Source of the DNA: JBCCBV01 sp039033855
Lineage (GTDB): Bacteria; Planctomycetota; Phycisphaerae; Phycisphaerales; Phycisphaeraceae
Assembly (NCBI GenBank): GCA_039033855.1
Contig: JBCCBV010000019.1
Location: 1 to 64,000, forward strand
Length of the DNA: 64,000 bases
Direction of reading: 5' to 3'
The notes beneath the pieces were generated by a model that did not search any database, was not told where the DNA came from, and saw only the letters and a list, made by a program, of their open reading frames with translations. Positions 1-7,648 of this stretch are shown piece after piece; position 1 is the stretch's first letter; every line of letters starts with the position of its first letter. Both the position numbers and the translations under genes were made by a program.

Positions 1-140
1 CCCCCCCGCCCCCGGAAAATCCGAACCTCCGGAAATCCCCCGCCCCCGGATCCCCGGGCCCCCGGAACCCCGGAACCCGGTTTCGGGTCGCCGAGACCCG
101 GAATCCTCTGCCGGTGGCGCGGGCGTCTCGCCCGTGATGG
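1..140. repeat. CCCCGGAA-type simple repeat and family-C palindrome
   Basis: Positions 1-82 are an irregular run of units such as CCCCCGGAA, CCCCGGAT and CCCCGGAAC, with no plausible reading frame. At about 111-139 follows a short hairpin-forming sequence, GGGCGTCTCGCCC flanked by CCGGTGG on the left and GTGATG on the right. Nearly the same word recurs at about 16150-16176. Both patterns are seen directly; no promoter is recognisable. Confidence 0.7.
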
Positions 141-197
141 ACTCGGCCGGGCGCGCGGCGCTTGCTCGCCGTCCACCCGGCCCCACGCGATCCCCGC

Positions 198-905
198 ATG
201 TCTTCTCCCGACCGCCCGACCAACCCGATCAAGCGCACGCTCGACCGCGTCATGGCCGCCATGCACGAGCCGGTCTACCGCACCCGCATCGCCGGCCTGG
301 TCGACGCAATCCAGGCCCACCTCCAACCGGGCGACTCGGTCCTGGACATCGGCTGCGGCTTCGGCGACCTCGGCCGGGCCCTGCTCGACCATCCCGACAC
401 CCCCGCCGACGTAACCGTCCGCGGCATCGAACGCGCCCCGCGCCCCGGCGCCAAAATCGAAATCGACGAATACCCCGGCGACAAACTCCCCTACGACAAC
501 GCCGCCTTCGACCTGGTCATCATCGCCGACGTCTTGCACCACGAGGCCGACCCCGACCGCCTCCTGGCCGAGGCCCGACGCGTCGCCCGCAAACGACTGG
601 TCATCAAAGACCATCAAGTCAAAGGCCCGCTCGCCAAGCCCCGCATCAGCCTCATGGACTGGGCCGCCAACTCGCCCTACGGCGTGCCGTGCCTGTTCCA
701 ATACCCCACCCCCAGCGGCTGGGAACAACAGCGAAAGCGCCTCGGCCTGGAACCCATCGAGGTCCGCCCCGGCATGTCGCTCTACCCCGCGCCGTACAAG
801 TGGGTCTTCACCCCGGCGCTCCAACACTTCGCCGTGATCGACGCCACATCGCCCACGCCAGAAGCCCCAGCGCCCCCAGCATCCCCCACGCCTGCATCGG
901 CGTAA
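198..905 (+). CDS. class I SAM-dependent methyltransferase
   Basis: A 235-residue protein with a Rossmann-type methyltransferase fold. Motif I is DSVLDIGCGFGDLGRALL near residue 46, followed by an acidic loop and the motif IV/post-I segment FDLVIIADVLHHEADP, typical of class I (Methyltransf_11-like) enzymes that move a methyl group from S-adenosylmethionine. The substrate cannot be read from the sequence. A TTG at 162 would add 12 residues; the ATG at 198 is preferred because it opens just before the conserved part. The 3' end overlaps the convergent membrane glycosyltransferase gene by about 98 bases, and the last 20 or so residues are low-complexity Pro/Ala/Ser, suggesting readthrough beyond the fold. 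Confidence 0.8.
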   Translation: MSSPDRPTNPIKRTLDRVMAAMHEPVYRTRIAGLVDAIQAHLQPGDSVLDIGCGFGDLGRALLDHPDTPADVTVRGIERAPRPGAKIEIDEYPGDKLPYDNAAFDLVIIADVLHHEADPDRLLAEARRVARKRLVIKDHQVKGPLAKPRISLMDWAANSPYGVPCLFQYPTPSGWEQQRKRLGLEPIEVRPGMSLYPAPYKWVFTPALQHFAVIDATSPTPEAPAPPASPTPASA

Positions 906-2286
906 CCACCGCCCGCCAAACCCACGACCCCGACCACCCGCCCGGCAGCCGCGGGCCCACCACCGCGTGCGCCACCGGACCCCAAGGGACGAGCAGCGCG
1001 GCCAACATCGCCAGCACGCCCCAGCCGACATTCCTCTCTAACCCTTGAGAAGTTGAGCTCGACAAAGACACAGACTCTCGCTTGACCGCCGCCACGGCCG
1101 ACACCGCCCACGCCGCCGCCAACACCGCCAGCACCCCGTCGTACGCCCGGTGATACACCGCCAGCAGGCTCACCAGCCCCAAGGCCCCCGCGACCAATAA
1201 CCGCAAGCGTGCTTCGGAGCCCGCCTCCGCTACACCGTTGGCTTTTTCCTGTACGAGTTCCTGCCCGCGGACGCGCGCTGCGCACCACCACATCCAGACA
1301 CCCAGCGACGCCAGCAGCGCCCACACCCCCAGCCGTACCGGCCCGAGCGCAAACGACCCCGCCGCGTGCACCGCCGACTCCAGGTTGATCAGCTGATACG
1401 CGCTGTCGTTCACGCCCGGCCGAGGATCGCCCTTGCCGCCCTGGGTGAACACCGCCACGTTGTCCCGCCAACCGTTCCACCAGTCGGCGCCCGCCAACTC
1501 GATCCGCACCGCCCCAATCGCCAGCAACGCCACCGGCGTCGCCACCGCCGCCGCCACGCCCCACCAGCACTTGCGGTACACCAGCCACAGCACGAACAAG
1601 CCCGCCATCTGCGGCTTCAAGCCCGTGGCCACCCCCAGCAGCACCCCGGCCAGCACCCCGCGTCCGCGCGACTCGAGCACCAGCGCCCACACCACCAGCG
1701 CCACCGCTGGCAGCGTCACCTGGCCCATCCGGAAGCTGGTGTGCGTCGGCGCCATCGCCAGCACGAACCCCATCAAGCCCAGCCCCGCCGCCGACCGCCA
1801 ACGCAGCCCCGTCAGCCGGAGCAGGCCCCACAAAATCGCCCCCAGCGAAACCACGTTCCCCAGCCACACCGCCCACACCGCGGACCGAAAGTCCAGCCAG
1901 CCGACCGGCGACAGCAGCACCATCATGCTCGGCGGATACAGAATGAGATAACGCTCGACCGCCATCGGCCAGTCCCCACCCCCCGCACGCAACGCCGACA
2001 ACGCCGACGCCGCTCCATAAGGATCCAGCCCCCGCGCCCACGCCCGAACGCCCCCGTAAATCACCAGCAGGTCACGGCTCCACCCCGCCGACAATGCCGG
2101 CAGCAGACCCCGCCAAACGCACATCCCAGCGCCAAGCACCACCCACCCCCAGGCCAACACCCGCACCCACGAGCGCGAACCACCCCCGTCTCGAGAACGT
2201 CCCTCAGCAGAGTCATCGACAGACCCTTCGGCCGTAGCGCCCCGCGCCAACCCCGCCCCCGCGCTCGACTCCGTCCGCTCATCCAT
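808..2286 (-). CDS. GT87-like (DUF2029) polytopic membrane glycosyltransferase
   Basis: A 492-residue integral membrane protein with roughly ten hydrophobic segments. A short disordered N-terminus (about 40 residues) precedes the first membrane span. The early extracytoplasmic stretch GVRAWARGLDPYG resembles the D-x-Y motif of GT-C mannosyltransferases of the GT87/DUF2029 family, which use polyprenyl-phosphate sugars to build envelope glycans. The family call rests on topology and this motif only. Its ATG lies in a CCATGG palindrome shared with the divergent HAD-UbiA gene. A polyprenyl-phosphate sugar donor made by the neighbour and used here would be a coherent pair, but this is inference. 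Confidence 0.7.
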   Translation of the reverse strand: MDERTESSAGAGLARGATAEGSVDDSAEGRSRDGGGSRSWVRVLAWGWVVLGAGMCVWRGLLPALSAGWSRDLLVIYGGVRAWARGLDPYGAASALSALRAGGGDWPMAVERYLILYPPSMMVLLSPVGWLDFRSAVWAVWLGNVVSLGAILWGLLRLTGLRWRSAAGLGLMGFVLAMAPTHTSFRMGQVTLPAVALVVWALVLESRGRGVLAGVLLGVATGLKPQMAGLFVLWLVYRKCWWGVAAAVATPVALLAIGAVRIELAGADWWNGWRDNVAVFTQGGKGDPRPGVNDSAYQLINLESAVHAAGSFALGPVRLGVWALLASLGVWMWWCAARVRGQELVQEKANGVAEAGSEARLRLLVAGALGLVSLLAVYHRAYDGVLAVLAAAWAVSAVAAVKRESVSLSSSTSQGLERNVGWGVLAMLAALLVPWGPVAHAVVGPRLPGGWSGSWVWRAVVTPMQAWGMLGALGLLAWAMWRRSRRSVGAPG

Positions 2287-3955
2287 GGCGACACGCTACA
2301 ACAAGGCCCCCAAGCGCCGCTCCGCCCCAATACGTCACCCCGCCCGCCGCCCCGACTCACCCCACGCCGCCACACAACCGATCCCACTGTCAGTGACCTC
2401 AGCCCAGCCCACCCCCGCACCCGCATCGCCAGCTGCGTCCCCGCGGACCGCCGCCCCCGGCCCGCTGGTCGTCGACCTCGACTACTCCCTGGTCGCCTGC
2501 GACACCTTCTGGGACGGCCTGACCGCCGGCCTTAAGGCCAAGCCCCTCTTGGCCCTGCGCGCCCTCGCCTGGCTGCCCGGCGGACGCGCCCGGGTCAAGC
2601 AAGGCCTGGCCGTCCACGCCCCGCTCGACGCCGCCAAACTCCCGTACCGGACCGAAGTCCTCGACCTCATCCAGCAGGCCAAGAACAACCACCGACCCGT
2701 CTGGCTCGCCACCGGCGCCAACGCCGCCGTCGCCCACGCCGTCGCCGAGCACCTGCCCCACTTCGACCGCGTCATCGCCAGCTCCGGCAGCACCAACCGC
2801 ACCGGCAGCCGCAAGCTCGACGCCATCCGACAAGCCCTCCAAGAAGACCACCTCGGCCCCGCCTTCGACTACGTGGGCGACGCTCACGTCGACCAGGCCC
2901 TGTGGGAACAAAACGCCACGCCCTACGTCGTCGCGCCCCGCCAAGCCGTCGCCAAACGCTTCGCCCAGTTCCCCACCGGCGTCACCCTGGGCGCACCCCA
3001 CACCGAATCCCTGGCCGCCGCCTTCCTCCGCGCCGCACGACCCCAGCAGTGGACCAAGAACCTCCTGCTGCTCGTGCCCATGCTCGTCGGCCAACACCTC
3101 GACGACTGGCGCCTGCTCAACATCGTCCTGGCCATCGCCGCCTTCTGCATGGCCGCGTCGGGCGTCTACCTCGCCAACGACCTGTTCGACATGGCGTCCG
3201 ACCGCAAGCACCCCACCAAGCGCCGCCGGCCGCTCGCCTCCGGAGCCCTGCCCCCGCAAGCCGCTGCGCTCGGAGCCCCGGCGCTCTTACTCGCGTCGAT
3301 CTTGCTCGCCGCCCTCGCGCTGCCCGGCATCTTCGTCGCCACGCTCGCCATCTACATCGCCTGCACCACCGCCTACACCGTGTCCATCAAAGGACGCCTG
3401 GTGCTCGACGCCGTCTGGCTCGCCGGCCTGTACACCCTCCGCGTCATCGCAGGCGGCATGGCCGTGCTCGTGGTCCCCTCCGCATGGCTGTTGGCGCTGT
3501 CCATGTTCGGATTCCTCAGCCTGGCCTTCTCCAAGCGATGCCTCGAACTCGGCCTGCTCGAAAAACAAGGCCATGCCGAGGCCCACGGCCGGGGATACCA
3601 GGTCGCCGACAAACCCGTCGTCCTGGCCCTCGGCGCCGCCGCCGGCTACGCCGCCATCCTGGTGTTCGCCCTCTACGTCAACTCCAAAGCCAGCCTCGCC
3701 CTCTACCAAACCCCCGAACTGCTCTGGCTCGTCTGCCCGCTCATGGCGTTCTGGTTCTCAAGGCTCTGGGTACTGGCCAACCGCGCGCAGATCTCCGACG
3801 ACCCCCTCCAGTTCGCCGTGGCCGACCGCATGACCTGGCTGGTGCTGATCCTCGCCGCCGGCGTCGTCCTGGCCGCCCACAGCGTGAACCTCCAACTGCC
3901 CGACGACCCCCGCCTGGCCGTGCCACCCGAAATGATCGTCCCCGGCGCAGAGTGA
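2285..3955 (+). CDS. HAD phosphatase-UbiA prenyltransferase fusion (polyprenyl-phosphate phosphoribosyltransferase-like)
   Basis: A 556-residue two-domain protein. The N-terminal domain carries all four HAD motifs: DLDYS (D64, D66), the Thr of WLATGAN, the Lys of SRKLDAI and YVGDAHVD. The C-terminal part (from about residue 250) is a UbiA-fold membrane enzyme with RPQQWTKN, the metal/pyrophosphate motif NDLFDMASD (N298, D302, D306), KRRRPLASG and a second region near YTVSIKG. The motif set is closest to decaprenyl-phosphate 5-phosphoribosyltransferases. The fused HAD domain could remove the 5'-phosphate of the product; this is inference. The ATG at 2285 overlaps the divergent start by two bases, so the GTG at 2393 (24 residues before the HAD motif) is a credible alternative. 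Confidence 0.82.
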   Translation: MATRYNKAPKRRSAPIRHPARRPDSPHAATQPIPLSVTSAQPTPAPASPAASPRTAAPGPLVVDLDYSLVACDTFWDGLTAGLKAKPLLALRALAWLPGGRARVKQGLAVHAPLDAAKLPYRTEVLDLIQQAKNNHRPVWLATGANAAVAHAVAEHLPHFDRVIASSGSTNRTGSRKLDAIRQALQEDHLGPAFDYVGDAHVDQALWEQNATPYVVAPRQAVAKRFAQFPTGVTLGAPHTESLAAAFLRAARPQQWTKNLLLLVPMLVGQHLDDWRLLNIVLAIAAFCMAASGVYLANDLFDMASDRKHPTKRRRPLASGALPPQAAALGAPALLLASILLAALALPGIFVATLAIYIACTTAYTVSIKGRLVLDAVWLAGLYTLRVIAGGMAVLVVPSAWLLALSMFGFLSLAFSKRCLELGLLEKQGHAEAHGRGYQVADKPVVLALGAAAGYAAILVFALYVNSKASLALYQTPELLWLVCPLMAFWFSRLWVLANRAQISDDPLQFAVADRMTWLVLILAAGVVLAAHSVNLQLPDDPRLAVPPEMIVPGAE

Positions 3956-3962
3956 CGCTGCG

Positions 3963-4168
3963 TTAGCCCCGGGCTCTGCCCGGGGGTCACACACAAACCC
4001 CGCCCATCGCAGCAGCCTGCTTTAGCCCCGGGCTCTGCCCGGGGGTCGCCACACACAAACCCCGCACATCGTGACACCGCGTTAGCCCCGGGCTCTGCCC
4101 GGGGGGTCACACACAAACCCCGCCCATCGCAGCAGCCTGCTTTAGCCCCGGGCTCTGCCCGGGGGTCA
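3963..4168. repeat. four tandem copies of a 60-bp palindrome-containing repeat (family A)
   Basis: Four head-to-tail units begin at 3963, 4022, 4082 and 4142. Each starts TTAGCCCCGGGCTCTGCCCG and contains the inverted repeat CCCGGGC-TCT-GCCCGGG. Units 1 and 2 differ from each other in the linker, but unit 3 copies unit 1 and unit 4 copies the start of unit 2, so a 120-bp dimer was itself duplicated. Related single copies occur near 11656, 16004 and 59396. No T-tract follows the hairpins, so a simple terminator is not indicated. Confidence 0.9.
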
Positions 4169-4235
4169 CAGGTCAGCCCCGTACAAAGTAAAATCAGCGG
4201 TAGGAGACCCGCCCGCTTCGCCGTAAGCTGGTCGC

Positions 4236-4841
4236 ATGACCAACGCCTTTGGCTGCCGGGAAACGTGGAAAATACGAGCCTTCACCTCATTGTTCGCGCT
4301 GGCGGTGTGCGGAGTCGGCTGCCAGTCAGAACCACCCGGCGTGACCCCAACGACCATCCACGCCGAAACACTCGATCCCGATGTCGTGTTCTTGGCCGGC
4401 TACGACATCGAGAGTCACAAGCCGCCGCTAATTGACTTCAGGCATCTCGCTCGAAACCAAAACGCCTGGTGTGGACCTTCTGAAGAACCCCAGCCTTGGC
4501 CGGCCAGTCAGCCCCCGCCCGCCATCGTGATCCGCAACCTGGGCAGCCAGCCGGTAACCCTGTCCCAGCAGAACACCGACTGGTCCGACATCCTCCAACC
4601 AGGACAAACCGACAATTTCGGACACCGGCCAGGCCTGGTGGTCGGCGACGCCGTCATCCGCTTCAACACACAGTCCATGACCGTTTACAACGCCGGCGAA
4701 GACTTCCTAACCCTACAACTGCCCCACACATTGACTCGACACGGGCTTACGGCAGATTTCGGCCAGAACGCAGCGATCTATTTCCAACGTGGGCGCCCCG
4801 TCTTTCTCAAAACCTATGACCTATTGTTCGCCGTACGCTGA
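4236..4841 (+). CDS. hypothetical exported (possibly lipo-) protein
   Basis: A 201-residue protein of unknown function. The N-terminus has basic residues, then a hydrophobic stretch FTSLFALAVCGVG ending at a Cys in GVGCQSEPPG. This resembles a lipoprotein signal, although the -3 residue is Gly, a poor lipobox, so a non-lipidated signal peptide is possible. The rest looks beta-rich and has no motif I recognise. Codon and base use are slightly less GC-rich than in the neighbours. The gene follows the tandem repeat array and precedes the toxin-antitoxin pair. Confidence 0.6.
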   Translation: MTNAFGCRETWKIRAFTSLFALAVCGVGCQSEPPGVTPTTIHAETLDPDVVFLAGYDIESHKPPLIDFRHLARNQNAWCGPSEEPQPWPASQPPPAIVIRNLGSQPVTLSQQNTDWSDILQPGQTDNFGHRPGLVVGDAVIRFNTQSMTVYNAGEDFLTLQLPHTLTRHGLTADFGQNAAIYFQRGRPVFLKTYDLLFAVR

Positions 4842-4869
4842 TCCGCCAGAATCGTCCGGAGCCTAATCC

Positions 4870-5127
4870 GTGGACTACCTCCAAATCCCCGTGCCCGACG
4901 GCATCGACGACGCGGCCAAAAAAGACCTCACCGCCTGGCTGACCAAGCAGGTCCAGCAATTCACACAAACAAACACCCTGGAATGCGAGAACGACCCCGA
5001 ATGGCGGGCAGAGACGCTCAAGAGCATCCAGGCCGGCATCGAAGACGCCGACGCCGGACGGGTCCTGGACCACGACCAAGCCCTGCAACGCACCCGAAAC
5101 TACGCCGCCCGGTCACGCGCCGAATGA
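4870..5127 (+). CDS. small antitoxin-like protein of a type II toxin-antitoxin pair
   Basis: An 85-residue, GTG-started protein, predicted mostly helical. It contains WRAETLKSIQAGIEDADAGR, which resembles the C-terminal half of ParD/RHH-type antitoxins (an acidic helix following an x-L-x-x-G-x-x-D pattern). Its stop codon overlaps the ATG of the ParE-like gene in an ATGA, the usual arrangement with the antitoxin first. No DNA-binding motif is certain, so the call rests mainly on this context. Confidence 0.65.
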   Translation: MDYLQIPVPDGIDDAAKKDLTAWLTKQVQQFTQTNTLECENDPEWRAETLKSIQAGIEDADAGRVLDHDQALQRTRNYAARSRAE

Positions 5128-5426
5128 CCTATCGGCTGGCCTATACCACGGCGTACCTGAACGATCTCGAACGGCATATCGACTGGCTGCAAACGCAAGG
5201 CGTCGCACCCCACGTCATCGAACAGTGGTACGAGCCGCTATTCGAAAGAATCGAAACCCTGCCCGACCTACCGCTCTCACACCCGATCGATGAAGCCTTT
5301 TCCGCCGAACTGAATCAACCCGTTCGAAAACTGATCTTCGGCAACTACTTGATTTTCTATCGCATCGTCGAAGCGCAACAGCGGATCGAAATCCTCTCGT
5401 TCCGCCACGGCGCCACACGCCGGTAA
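5124..5426 (+). CDS. ParE/RelE-family toxin
   Basis: A 100-residue protein with the RelE/ParE fold signature: an N-terminal TTAYLNDLERHIDWLQTQ helix pair, a central LPLSHPI and PVRKLIFGNYLIFYRI, and the terminal EILSFRHGATRR, which matches the family's C-terminal strand ending in H-G-x-R. Family members inhibit gyrase (ParE) or cleave mRNA on ribosomes (RelE); the absence of an obvious RelE catalytic set and the overall pattern favour ParE-like. The ATG at 5124 is chosen because it overlaps the antitoxin stop and begins exactly at the family N-terminus; a longer upstream extension is Arg-rich and not credible. Confidence 0.82.
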   Translation: MTYRLAYTTAYLNDLERHIDWLQTQGVAPHVIEQWYEPLFERIETLPDLPLSHPIDEAFSAELNQPVRKLIFGNYLIFYRIVEAQQRIEILSFRHGATRR

Positions 5427-5435
5427 CCCGCCCCC

Positions 5436-6866
5436 TCACACCCCGCCCAGCACCAGCGCGGCCTCGCGCACCACCCGCGGGCCCGGCACGTGCACCGCCA
5501 ACCCCAGCGCCGCCGACGCCGCCTCGCCCACGCCCTCGCTCAGCGTCGGGTGCGCCCACGCCACCGCATGCGCCTGGGCCACCGTCATCCGGCCCGCCAC
5601 CATGAGCGCCACCTGATTGATCAGTTCGGTCGCGTGAGCGCCCGCCACCTGGCCGCCCACCACCACGCCCCCGGCGTCGACCACCAAGCGGAACAAACCC
5701 GCCGACTCGCCCGACGCGTGCGCCTTGCCGAGCGCCGCATACGGAAAATCACCCGTGTGCACCGACAACCCACGATCCGCCGCCTCCTGCGCCGACACGC
5801 CCACCCACGCAAGCTCCGGCGAGGTGTACACGCACCACGGCACCGTCGCGTCGTACGCCTCCTCCACGCCCAGCATCGCCCGCACCACGTGACGGCCCTG
5901 CGACATCGCCGCGTGCGCCAGCATCGTCCGGCCATTCGCATCCCCAATGCACCAAACCGTCGGCAGGGCGGTCCGCAACCCCGCGTCTACCTCCACCGCG
6001 CCGCGCGCATCGACACCCACCCCCGCCTCTTCCAACCCCAGCCCCGCCGTGTTGGGCCGGCGGCCCACCGCCACCAAAACCTTCTCGCTTTCCCAAGATT
6101 CTCCATCGGCCAACTCGACCCGGCAGACGCCGCCTTCGCAAAATAGCTCCGCCACCCGGGCGCCGAACCGCATCGCCACGCCCTGCTCCGCCAGCCGATC
6201 CCCCAGCACCGCCGCCACGTCCGCATCGACCATCGGCAGCAGCCGCTCGGCCATCTCCACCACCCGCACCGACACCCCCATCCGCACCAGCATCGACGCA
6301 AACTCGCACCCGATCACCCCGCCGCCCACGATCGTCACCGACGCCGGCAGCGCCCCGAGCGCAAGCATCTCGGTGCTCGTGTGCACGCCGTCTAACCCCG
6401 CCCACGCCGCGGGCAGATTGGGCGAAGACCCGGTCGCCAGCACCACCCGGTCGGCGTCAATGCGGATCGTCCGGTCTTCTTGTTCGATTTCCACCGCGGT
6501 GGCCGACGCCAGCCGCGCCGCGCCGGTCATCACCTCGACCGATGCCGCCCGCAGCAGACCCGCCACGCCCTGCCGCAACGTCTGGATGACCTCGACCCGC
6601 CGGGCCTGCAGCGCCGACCAGTCGGCGTGCACCTCGCCGGCCGTCACCCCAAACACGCCGCCCCGGCCGATCGTCTCGATCACGTCCGCCGCCGACAGCA
6701 GCGCCTTGCTCGGGATGCACCCCTCATTCAAACAAACCCCGCCCAGGTACGCCCGCCGTTCGACGAGCGCCGTGCGGAACCCGCATCGCGCCGCCTCCAG
6801 CGCCGCGGTGTAGCCGCCCGGCCCCGCGCCGATCACCACCACGTCGTACCGCTCGCCATCCGGCAT
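5436..6866 (-). CDS. lpdA: dihydrolipoyl dehydrogenase (E3)
   Basis: A 476-residue flavoprotein disulfide reductase. The N-terminal FAD motif is VVIGAGPGGYTAALEA. The redox-active disulfide is in GGVCLNEGCIPSK, the NAD-binding motif is VTIVGGGVIGCEFA, and the C-terminal active-site His-Glu pair lies in WAHPTLSEGVGEA. It reoxidises dihydrolipoyl groups of the E2 component with NAD+. It is the last gene of a four-gene operon with E1, E2 and a phosphopantetheinyl transferase; its ATG shares one base with the preceding stop (TGATG), indicating coupled translation. A GTG one codon upstream is the alternative start. Confidence 0.93.
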   Translation of the reverse strand: MPDGERYDVVVIGAGPGGYTAALEAARCGFRTALVERRAYLGGVCLNEGCIPSKALLSAADVIETIGRGGVFGVTAGEVHADWSALQARRVEVIQTLRQGVAGLLRAASVEVMTGAARLASATAVEIEQEDRTIRIDADRVVLATGSSPNLPAAWAGLDGVHTSTEMLALGALPASVTIVGGGVIGCEFASMLVRMGVSVRVVEMAERLLPMVDADVAAVLGDRLAEQGVAMRFGARVAELFCEGGVCRVELADGESWESEKVLVAVGRRPNTAGLGLEEAGVGVDARGAVEVDAGLRTALPTVWCIGDANGRTMLAHAAMSQGRHVVRAMLGVEEAYDATVPWCVYTSPELAWVGVSAQEAADRGLSVHTGDFPYAALGKAHASGESAGLFRLVVDAGGVVVGGQVAGAHATELINQVALMVAGRMTVAQAHAVAWAHPTLSEGVGEAASAALGLAVHVPGPRVVREAALVLGGV

Positions 6867-7648
6867 CACCGGGGCTCCGTGGGCGCAGCGCTATCCAAAG
6901 CCGCACCCCGAGCCGCACCCATTTCCGGGGGCGGGGGCCCACCTTCCGGGGGGGAAGACATCACCACCATCGCGACCGCCATGCCCCCCGCGTGCGAAAG
7001 GCTCAGCACCGCCGGCGCATCCGACCACACGCCCTCGGCAGGCGACACCCGCAAGTACACCGACCCGCCCGGCCGACGCGCCACCTCCACACGGCCCATC
7101 GCAAGCGCCAGATACCCCGGGTGACACTTGCGCAGCGCCTCCTTGGCGCACCACCGCGCCGCGAAGTGCTCCCTCGGCTCCGCCTGCCCGCAGCAATAAG
7201 CCACCTCGGGCGACGTAAAGTTCTCAAGATAAAAAGAATGCGTCCAGTAGTCCTCGCACGCCGGCATCGCCTCGACCGACTCGATGTCCACCCCGCAACG
7301 CAGCCCCCCCGGAAACACCCCCGCCCCCGGATTCACACCCGGCAGCGCAACAGCGCCCGGCATGTCCGCCGCACCCACAACGCCGGCGCCTTGCGAAGGG
7401 AAAGATTCCCGGGGCGCTTCCGACGGCGCCGTCCCGTCCACCGCCGCCACCAGCTCGCCAAACGTCGACGCGCCCTCCAGGCCCACCGGCGCCGCGCCCA
7501 GACGGGCCTTCACCGCCGACCGCAACAACGTCCCGCCCAGCGAGCCCGACAACTTCTTATGCCGCAGCGAAAACGCCGGCGTCACCCGCTCCGCGGGCAC
7601 CTCCAACAGCTCCACCACCAGCGAACGCAACTCGGTTTCCGTGCTCAT
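6866..7648 (-). CDS. 4'-phosphopantetheinyl transferase with N-terminal carrier-protein-like domain
   Basis: A 260-residue protein with two parts. Residues 1-75 align by eye with an acyl carrier protein: TELRSLVVELLEVPAERVTP, then LSGSLGGTLLRSAVKARLG, where GSL sits where carriers have DSL, so the modifiable Ser (S36) is kept and the Asp is lost. A variable Gly/Pro-rich linker follows. The C-terminal half is a phosphopantetheinyl transferase: CGVDIESVEAMP supplies the metal-binding D-x-E, and ARWCAKEALRK is the W-x-x-K-E-A motif. It would transfer phosphopantetheine from CoA to a carrier Ser. The start codon overlaps the E2 stop (ATGA). The last 30 residues lie in a CCCCGGAA-type tract and are probably disordered. 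Confidence 0.8.
   Translation of the reverse strand: MSTETELRSLVVELLEVPAERVTPAFSLRHKKLSGSLGGTLLRSAVKARLGAAPVGLEGASTFGELVAAVDGTAPSEAPRESFPSQGAGVVGAADMPGAVALPGVNPGAGVFPGGLRCGVDIESVEAMPACEDYWTHSFYLENFTSPEVAYCCGQAEPREHFAARWCAKEALRKCHPGYLALAMGRVEVARRPGGSVYLRVSPAEGVWSDAPAVLSLSHAGGMAVAMVVMSSPPEGGPPPPEMGAARGAALDSAAPTEPR

Noticed and set aside
782..2041. A 419-codon Gly/Ala-rich frame on the minus strand
   Set aside because: Alternative frame of the GT87-like gene, without membrane segments or motifs.
3963..4168. CRISPR-like array
   Set aside because: Units are contiguous 60-bp copies that include their own linkers; there are no unique spacers and no cas genes.
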